A stretch of 64,000 bases of DNA from Cyanophora paradoxa (Eukaryota; Glaucocystophyceae; Cyanophorales; Cyanophoraceae): the NCBI GenBank assembly GCA_004431415.1, contig QPMI01000453.1, positions 1 through 64,000 of the forward strand. Direction: 5' to 3'. Position numbers and translations under genes: made by a program. Below, one piece after another: positions 57,101 through 64,000 of the stretch; the first letter of the stretch is position 1, and each line of letters starts with the position of its first letter. The notes under the pieces are model-generated. The model saw only the letters and a list, made by a program, of their open reading frames with translations. It had not been told where the DNA came from and made no database searches.

Positions 57101-57883
57101 ACCATCGCAAGCGCGCTGATGCGGTCGGCCCTTCTCCAGAATCACCACCTCGCCGGCCTCATGGCGGCCAGCGCGGCGGCGGCGCCGCCGCCGACGCTGG
57201 ACTCGGTGTTCCCGGGCTCGGCGGGCCAGCACGGCCCCGCCGACCACGGCGAGCTGCCCTCGGACCTCGCGGCCGCCCTCTGCGGGCAGGCGCCGCCCCC
57301 GCCCGGCGCCTCGCCGTCCTCGGCGCCCTCGCCGACCCAGCTGGGCGCCACGCCCGTGGCGCCGCCGTCCAAGCCGGCCGGCGCCGGCGGCGCGCCCGCC
57401 GGCTCCGCCGCCGCCGCCTCGGGCGGTGCGGCCGACCCGTACGACGTCTCTTCCTTGTTCATGGAGGACGGGAGCCTTGGTCTGGGCCTCGGCCTCGGGT
57501 TCGATGCCCTGGCCGCCGAGGTCCTACTCAACAACGCGGCGGCCGCGGCCGCGGCGGCTGCCGCCGCCGCCGCCGCCGCCAAGCAGGGGAACGCTCTCCT
57601 GGCCATGAAGAACGCGACTCCCCAGCGGACGGCGGCGCTGGCGAACCTTGTCAAGGGCGCCAACCTGAACCTGGCTGCGCTCCTGGGCGGGGGCAACCCC
57701 TTCTTCGCCGCCGCGTTCGCGGCGGCGGCGGCCGCGACGCAGGGCGCGGCCCACAACGCCGCGGCGGCTGCGGCGGCCGCGGCCGCCGCGACGGCGGCGG
57801 CGGCGGCGGCGGCCGCGGGGTCCGCGGGGGCTCCCGCCGAAGTGGACATCGCCCCTCTGGACATGTCCTCTGTGGTCCTGTGA
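54181..57883 (+). CDS. Double AP2-domain transcription factor
   Basis: Well-supported exons: 54,771-54,825, 54,881-54,972, 55,110-55,472, 55,535-55,621, 55,682-56,266 and 56,324-57,883, with GT-AG introns of 55-137 bp. AP2 domain 1 reads YRGIYWHYGRWRARI, SQWNSAEDAAREYDRVN and IVLHGDNASTNFP. AP2 domain 2 reads YKGVFPCSNQWATVIRYYG, PTAEDAARMYDRMVLVLKG and ASTNF. An AT-hook-like KRSRGRPPKHPR, acidic patches and long Ala/Pro-rich runs follow. The N-terminus is uncertain: an exon 54,181-54,453 with a weak GTCGAT donor would join in frame to 54,771. AP2 domains bind GC-rich DNA, so a nuclear transcription regulator is the likely role. Confidence 0.8.
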
Positions 57884-59198
57884 GGGGAGGGCCGGCGCGG
57901 CCCGTCGTCCTCTGGGCCCGCAGACAGCGGCCCGGCGTCCTCCCGGCTTTCAACGGGAGCGCCCGTATCGCTGCGTGAGCTCTCCAGCTGCAGCAGCTTT
58001 CAAATTGCGTGTGAATTCATATACTAGTATTGCTAATTTAAACCCTCCACGGTCCTGCGCTTTCCTGTAAGGACGTTGTGTAGTAGACTTTCCATTTGCC
58101 GAGCCTCTCGTGGCGTACCCCACGGGCTCTTCTGGCCCTCCATTTGTTTTCCCCGACTCGGTCGGCATAATGTACAGGCCCGGAAGAATTTTGCCGCTGT
58201 TTTTGTTGTCCGTCTATCACTCGGCAGCTTCATTCAATGCGTAGTTCTCTTTAGGTGGTGTGTGTGAACAACCTAGATGCGTGCCTAGATGCCTCTTTGA
58301 AGTCATAATCCGTTTTCCAGTTTGTCAAACTAGCTCGTAGGTATGATATCGATAGTGCATATTGATCTACATCTAGAATCAGGGCAGGGTTCTACAAACA
58401 GCAGACTTGGCAGTCAGTCATCACCGTAAATAACAGATCATCGTGCAGCGCTCCCGTGATTTTTCCCGCGGCCGTGATCAAACTTCATGTACATTTTCCC
58501 TCATTGTCAATAACCTGTACTCTGACAACGTACGCCGCATGTTTTCTCGTTTTCCTACTTTGTTCCTTTCGCCTAAAGCTTGGTGGTCCTCCCCGAATTT
58601 CGTATTAATTATGCCATTCGATGATCGATACGTACACTGTAGAACGATACCCTCCCATTACAGAAAAAGATTCTCAGTGATAACATGTGACATGGCCATG
58701 TACATGTGCAACAATTCAAGCTTCTCTATATCCACTATCGTGGCGTTGCGACGAGCCCGGGCCCTCCGAATTTGGGTCCCGGGGCCTGAAGCCTCGCGGC
58801 TATGTGTATGATGCATAATGCGACTCAGTGATGCCCTGCCATGAGCTGCAGCGCTAGCGCAATATCGATGATCGATATCATGCCATCACGTGCACGATCG
58901 CGATGCCATGATGCATGATGCCCAACTTTGGCAAGTTGCCCCAGAATTCGAACCCCTAGCCCGGCCGCCGCAGTGATCATGAGAACCCCTAGCCGCCGCA
59001 GGCGCAGTACTACGGTACTAGCTATAGTGGCACATGTACAGTGACCGGGCGATCCATCGCCGAGTCCAAATCGATATCGGATTACCGTACGCACATCTAC
59101 AAATCATTGAATCAAAATAGCTCTCCTAGTACTGGTACGGTACCGGTAGGCTACGGGGGCGTTGAGCCTTCGCTCGGATGCGGCGGGCCTCGCGAGGC
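57884..59198. other. Intergenic region between convergent genes
   Basis: This holds the 3' ends of the AP2 gene (plus) and the next gene (minus). Composition is clearly more AT-rich than in the coding flanks. Palindromic words cluster near 58,860-58,910 (ATCGATGATCGATATCATG, CATCACGTGCACGATCG). The 58,443-58,811 ORF has no domain-like content and is not called. Confidence 0.45.
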
Positions 59199-60667
59199 CT
59201 AGGCCTGAGGCCCCGCCCCGGGCCTAGGGCGGGGCCGGCCCCCCGGGGGGGGAGTCGAGGCGGGGCTCACGGCTACGACGTTTACGCCGTCGGTGCCGGC
59301 TTGCAATTGGGTACCCCCGGCCGGCATGGCGGTTGCGGGGTCCCCCCCTTCGGCGGGGGCGGGCGAGGGGGCCCCCGACGTGGGTGCAGAGAGGGGGGCC
59401 AGTGTGGGGGAGGAGCCGACGGGGAGTACCGGGGTCTCGCCGGGGGCGGGGGCAGGGGCGGGGGCGGGGGTTGGGCCGGGGGGGAGTACGAGCTCGTTCG
59501 GGAGCCGAGCCACGCGGGCCGCGAGAGTGGATGCGAAGCCCGCGGCCCCCGCGCCGCCGTCGACCGGGCTCGAAGCGGAGGCAGAGGCGGCCGAGGAGGC
59601 GGCTGCGGCGGCGGCGAGCCCCCCCTTGTTCCTAAGTTTGGATAGGGCCGAGCGCCACCTGTTGTTCTGCGAACGAAGAGTTCAATGGGCCGGGGAGAGA
59701 CCGGGGGGGGGAGGAGTGGGGGGGGAGGAAGGCGAACCTTCTTCTCGCTTGCGCTCTTGAGGTAGTCGGGGCTCAGGAGGGGCGGCGACGGGCGAACGTT
59801 GACCTGCCCCGCAGCAGCGTGAGACCGAGCGAACGAAGAAGCCGGGGGGGGAGAGATCCCGGGGGGGGGGTACCTTGAATCGGAGGTTCTCGACGGCCCA
59901 CTTGGCGCAGTGGAGGCGATCGTGTAGGAGGATGACGAGGTGCACCTTCGTTCGCCGGCCCCGGTAAGATGCCAGCTTGAGAAAAAAAAGGGGGGGGGGA
60001 AGTAGGAGGGGGGTACCTGGTCGCGGATCTCGTCGTAGTCGGGACGGCGGGAGACGCCGTAGCGGAACATGAGGTCGTCCAGGGCCAGCTCCTGGGAGCC
60101 CCCCCGGGGGGGGGGGTACGCGGTCAGGACAGCGGGGTGAGGGGTTTTCGGGCTATCTATCCGCGAAACCCCTTCTTCTTCTTCTAGGGCGGCTCTACGA
60201 AGGTAGGGTTGGGTTGGGCGGCCCCGCTGCTGCCGCGGGCTCGCGAACTCCTACCCCTACCTGCCTTCCCGTCGAGGGGGTCGCGGAGGCTCTGCGAAGG
60301 GCCCCTAGGGCGGCTCCGGGAAGGGTTTGGAATCCCCGTCCACCCTACCTTACCTTCCCGTCGAGGGCGTCGCGGCCGCTCTACAAATCGACTCTCTCCC
60401 TTTTTCTAAATAGACTCTAGGCCGCCCTTCTGCCTAAGCTGCTGCTGCTGCTGCCCGCGGCCTGGGGCCTCCTCCTCCTCCTCCTCCTCTCCCTCTAGCA
60501 CCTTCTAGTCCAGCTCTCTCTCGCCCTGCTCTCGTCTGAGCTGCGCCTGAGCCGCGGGCCTCCCCCTACCTTCTCGTCCAGAGGGTCCCCGAGGTCTTCT
60601 GGGCTTCCCCTTCCTATAAATAGACTCCGGGCCCTCGTGCCCTCGAGCTCGGCCCCGGGCCGCCCCC

Positions 60668-60703
<36 letters not shown>

Positions 60704-63700
60704 CCTCGCACCTTCTCATCCTCTAGCGGGTCCTATAAGGCTCTCTCTCTCCCCTTCCTTTACATAAATAAACTCTAGGAGGCCCTCCTCGTCCAAGTTT
60801 CGCACCTTCTCGTCGAGAGGGTCGCCGAGGTCGTAGAAGCGGGCGTCCGGGCGCCCGTCGTCCCCCGTCATGTGGTGCTGCATCGAGAAGACCTGCGGGG
60901 GGCGGATGGGCGGGCGGGGAGGGGGGGAGGTGAGCGGGCGGGCGAGCGGGCGGGCGGGCGGGCGGGCTAGAGATAGGTAGGTGCCGCTACTGTAAACCGG
61001 ATCTAACCCGCCCGCCGCCAATCTAAATCTAATCTAGACCCGGCACCTTCTCGAGGTAGTGTCGTTCTGCTAGCTGCGATCCCATCCTAAATCTAGATCT
61101 AATCTAAATCTAAATCTAGATCAAATCCGGCACCTTCTCGATCCATTCCACCTAGGTCTAATCGCGGCCGCCCGCCGCTAATATAAATCCAATCTAGACC
61201 CTTCTCTGGGGCACCTTCTCCGAGGTAGGTGCCGTTCTGCTGTCCCATCCCACCTTCCAGGCTCCTATCATACATCTAGGCTCCTATCATACATCTAGAC
61301 TCCTAGATCCGGCACCTTCTCGAGGCAGGTGCCCTAGAGAAGGGTCCTAATCACTAAATCCAAATCAAATCCAGGGCACCTTCTCGAGGTAGGTGCCGTT
61401 CTGCTTGGGGGACCCGAAGACGAGCTCGGAGACCTCCCGCCAGAAGTCCGCGAACTCCCCCTCCAGCCCAGACTGGGCGAGAAGGAGAATAAGCACAAGC
61501 AGAAGCTCAGCATAAGCAGAAGCTCTGGCTCTAGCTCTCCAGCCCCGACTGGGCGAGCGAGAAGGAGAATAAGCACGAGCAGAAGCTCAGCATAAGCAGA
61601 AGCTCTGGCTCTAGCTTCAGAATAAGCAGAAGCTCTAGCTCTAGCTCTAGCTCTAGCTCTAGCTCTAGCTTTGGAATAAGCAGAAGCTCTAGCTCTAGCT
61701 CTAGCTTCTTCACGACTGGAGGTGAAGAAGCGTGAGGACCAGCTCTAGCTCTTAAAGAAGAGAAGAGAGAGCCGAGGCGAGGCAGTGGAGGGGCGGGGCG
61801 GGGCAGGGCGGGGCTGGCGCGCTTGATAGATGCCCAGGAACGAAGCGGCGGCGGCGGCGGGAGAAAGAAAGCGAATAATACCAAGGGCTAGCTCTAGCTC
61901 TAGCTCTTGGGGAAGGGGACGAGGCGGGCAGCGGGGTGGCGGGGCGGGGCGGGGCGGGGCGGGGCGGGGCGGGGCGGGCGTTCTAGAGGCTCGGCCCTCC
62001 TAGGAATGAGGCGGGCGGCGGCAGCGGCGGCGGGGCGCACGGAACGGGGGCGGCTCCGGCCCGGCCCTTCTAGGAACGGCGGCGGCTTCCTAACGGGGTG
62101 GGGTGGGGCGGGGCGGGGCGGACGCGGCGGGCGTTCTAGAGACCCGCTCTCGCGCTTCAAGGAACGATCTCTCTCCTAGGGTCTCCTAGGCGGAGCGGGA
62201 GGGGCGGGGCGGCTTCCTAACGGGGCGGGGCGGGGCGGGGCGGGGCGGACGCGGCGGGGGTTGTGGAGGCCGTAGGCCTTGAGGATGGCCTCCAGCCGCT
62301 CCGCCACGGGCCTGCGCATGGGCGTTGGGGAGGCGTTCCCGTAGACGGCTTGTCCACTAAGAGAAGAATCTTAGAACTAAAAGAATCCCCTAGTAAGAAA
62401 AGACGCCGCCACGGGCCTGCGCGGGCGTTGCAGGAGGAGGAGGAGGAGGAGAGGGGGAAGCGCTGGGAAGCCGAGCGAGCCGCCGTAGACGGCTTGTCCA
62501 CTAAGAGAAGAATCTTAGAACTAAAAGAGTCCCCTAGTAAGAAATCCCCGTTGCAGGAGGAAGAGGAGGAGGAGGGGGAGGAGGAGGAGGACGAGGAAGC
62601 TAAGAGCTGTGCGAATCTCTAACTAAGAGAAGAAGCTTAGAACTAAGAGGCTAACTAAGAGAATCTCTAACTAAGAGAAGAAAGACAAGCTGGCGGAGGG
62701 GAAGGGCGTACACGTCGAAGGCGGAGTCGGAGGCGCCGGGGAGCTCGGAGCCGTGCTCGCCCATCGCCGCCATGTGCGCCACCGCCCGCACCGCCGCCCG
62801 CGCAGTCTTCGGAGGGGGGTACGGTGAGTGTGTGAGAGAGAGAGAGAGAGGGAGAGAGAGGACGCGGCGGCGGCGTTGTGGGTTCATCTAAGCGTCTATG
62901 CTTCGTTCGTCTCGGCAGCACCTTCATAGATGCATAGATAGATCAAGAATCAAGAAGACCCTATATATAAAGAGCTTCTTCAGGGTCTTATATATAAGCA
63001 CCTTCAGGGTCTTCTTGAAGCGCGCGGTGACGCCCCCGGCCCCGGCCCCGGCCCCAGCGCCGCCCTCGCCCTTGGCCGACGCCGCGCCGCCCCCTTGCTG
63101 CGGCTCCGGCTCGTCGGCGCTCGCCGCGTTCTCCGCCCCGATGCGCGCCGCGGCGGCCAGATCCAGCAGCTTGAGAGCCGGCTTGGGCTTGATGTTGCCG
63201 GCCGGCTTCGGGGCCGCGTCGCCGTCGCCGTCGCCGCCGCTTTCAAAGGCGGCCGCCTCTGCGGGGGCGGGCGGGCGGGGGCCGCTCAGGGCCGGAGGAG
63301 GAAGGGAGGGGAGAGGGGGGGGGGGAGGGGGAGGGGGGTATGCGCACTGCGGAAGCGGACGGAGACGCTGCCGGCCGCCGGGGACGGGCCCTCTGCAGCC
63401 GACGCCGGCGCCGGCGCCGGCGCAGCCTCAGCGGCGGCGGCCGGCGCCGACGAGTCGTCCTCCTCAGCGGTCGGATCGTCTCGGGCCCGCCTGGGCGCGC
63501 GCGCGGGCGGATCAAATCTCGGATCAATTCTCGGATCAAATCTCTGCTCTACGCACTTGGCCATGAGCCCGACGGCGCGCGCCATGGAGATGACCTTCTC
63601 CCCCTCCCCGTGCCGCGAGAAGTACTGCGCCGAAAAAGTCTCAGAGCGCACGCGCTTGAGGCCACTGCCGCAAGCGCAAGAGGCCTCGTAGGGAGAGGAG

Positions 63701-63950
63701 TTCGAGGGGGCGCGCCCGCGCGCCTTTAGGATGGCGTTTATAGCTTAAGAGCGCGTAAAAAGAGCTGTGCTTTAGGGCGCTCAAAAAGAGCTTGAGAGCG
63801 CTTATGTAGTAAGGCGGCGGGGTCGTAGGCGGCGGCGGAAACGTCTCAGATCCTACATCTAAAGCTCTTGCCCGCGCGGCTCTATGATGGCCCGAGGGCG
63901 CGCGTTCGCTCGCCTTGAGGATGGCGTTCATGGGGTTGTAGACGGCAGCA
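59199..63950 (-). CDS. Unidentified multi-exon protein gene
   Basis: A series of short exons on the minus strand, in order: MNAILK (63,920), SETFSAQYFSRHGEGEKVIS with MARAVGLMAKCVEQRF (63,540-63,650), NIKPKPALKLLDLAAAARIG to VTARFKKTLK (63,020-63,240), AAVRAVAHMAAMGEHGSELP (62,700-62,810), AVYGNASPTPMRRPVAERLE then AILKAYGLHNPRR (62,250-62,350), FWREVSELVFGSPKQNGTYL (61,390-61,470), VFSMQHHMTGDDGRPDARFY (60,810-60,895), LDDLMFRYGVSRRPDYDEIR (60,020-60,100), VHLVILLHDRLHCAKWAVEN (59,875-59,950), PSPPLLSPDYLKSASEKK (59,750-59,805) and NNRWRSALSKLRNKGG followed by a Pro/Ala-rich tail to 59,199. Donors are GTACCCC or GTGC and several acceptors are CGTTCGCAG. The 5' end leaves the window. I recognise no family. 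Confidence 0.5.
60250..60850 (-). repeat. Repeated exon-end/splice-donor segments (DPLDEK type)
   Basis: The exon end GACCTCGGCGACCCTCTCG-ACGAGAAG|GTGCG (60,806-60,840) has degenerate partners at about 60,715, 60,575, 60,360 and 60,265, each ending in (G/A)AG followed by GTRNG or GC. Only the first is attached to a full exon. They alternate with CTATAAATAGACTC-type segments. Confidence 0.6.
60669..60700. repeat. 32-base C run
   Basis: An uninterrupted C tract in an intron of the unidentified minus-strand gene (G tract in its transcript). Its length makes assembly accuracy here doubtful. Confidence 0.9.
61031..61410 (-). repeat. Repeated exon-end/splice-donor segments (GTYLEK type)
   Basis: The exon end CAGAACGGCACCTACCTCG-AGAAG|GTGCC (61,374-61,410) recurs in part at about 61,311, 61,210, 61,130 and 61,031, separated by AATCTAGATCTAA-like spacers. 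In the plus strand these are GGCACCTTCTCGAGGTAGG words. Confidence 0.75.
61480..61720. repeat. AGCTCT hexamer and AAGCAGAAGCTC repeats
   Basis: Several runs of (AGCTCT)n (for example 61,635-61,670 and 61,685-61,705) alternate with GAATAAGCAGAAGCTCTGGC. A segment of about 75 bp (CCAGCCC(A/C)GACTGGGCGAG... ) is duplicated at about 61,460 and 61,538. Confidence 0.75.
62300..62560. repeat. Tandem duplication spanning exon and intron (about 144 bp)
   Basis: GACGGCTTGTCCACTAAGAG plus the following AAGAATCTTAGAACTAAAAGA and CCCCTAGTAAGAAA occur at 62,346 and 62,490; CCGCCACGGGCCTGCGC occurs at 62,302 and 62,406. The unit includes part of the exon AVYGNASPTPMRRPV region and its intron. Confidence 0.8.
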
Positions 63951-64000
63951 GCTTAAGAACGCTAAAGAGGAGCTTATAAAGAGCTTATATAAGAGGACGG

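Overview
The window looks like nuclear DNA of a unicellular eukaryote, probably an alga. It combines very GC-rich host sequence, protein genes cut by short GT-AG introns (about 50-140 bp), AP2-type DNA-binding domains, an ARF-family GTPase, armadillo-type repeats, a Ty3/gypsy-type LTR retrotransposon and a RNase H-bearing LINE, next to an AT-rich block of polinton-like virus (PLV) genes. The lineage (haptophyte, pelagophyte or other) cannot be fixed from the sequence alone.

Layout. 1 to about 11,790: an endogenous PLV whose left end lies outside the window. It holds a decayed retroviral-type integrase (1-1400), AT-rich repeat DNA (1500-3020), a capsid/packaging module (minor-capsid-like ORF, major capsid protein, packaging ATPase; 3084-5531), two repeat arrays (5700-6727), then an AT-rich module with a D5-like primase-helicase, two RING-finger proteins and small ORFs (6782-11790). 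Four genes of that last module share an upstream element (TTTAAAG plus TCTATATATA-like). The virus block ends abruptly at about 11,790 inside the acidic C-terminal coding tail of a host gene.

11,791-15,589: three tandem paralogous minus-strand genes for right-handed beta-helix proteins, with a shared intron position. 16,530-16,832 and 34,127-40,697 are the two halves of one LINE (endonuclease, reverse transcriptase, RNase H, zinc finger). The endonuclease domain is split by a 17.3-kb LTR retrotransposon (16,833-34,126) with identical 283-bp LTRs and a 5-bp target duplication. Its gag, protease, RT, RNase H and integrase run on the minus strand, yet its primer-binding site and polypurine tract are placed for a plus-strand genome. 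A 413-bp foldback element sits in its RT. Several kb of unrecognised ORFs lie between gag and protease.

40,700-64,000: host DNA with microsatellites and repeats, then multi-exon genes: a LamG-like/membrane/RING-like gene (minus), an ARF GTPase with five exons (minus), a large armadillo-repeat gene with a low-complexity tail (minus), a double-AP2 transcription factor (plus) and an unidentified multi-exon gene (minus). Introns of the minus-strand genes repeatedly carry GTACCCC motifs and often end in CTTCGTTCGCAG, and intronic DNA is rich in GGGGC pentamer repeats.

Most long virus and transposon ORFs carry single-base frame changes although their domains are otherwise intact. Part of this may be assembly error and not decay.
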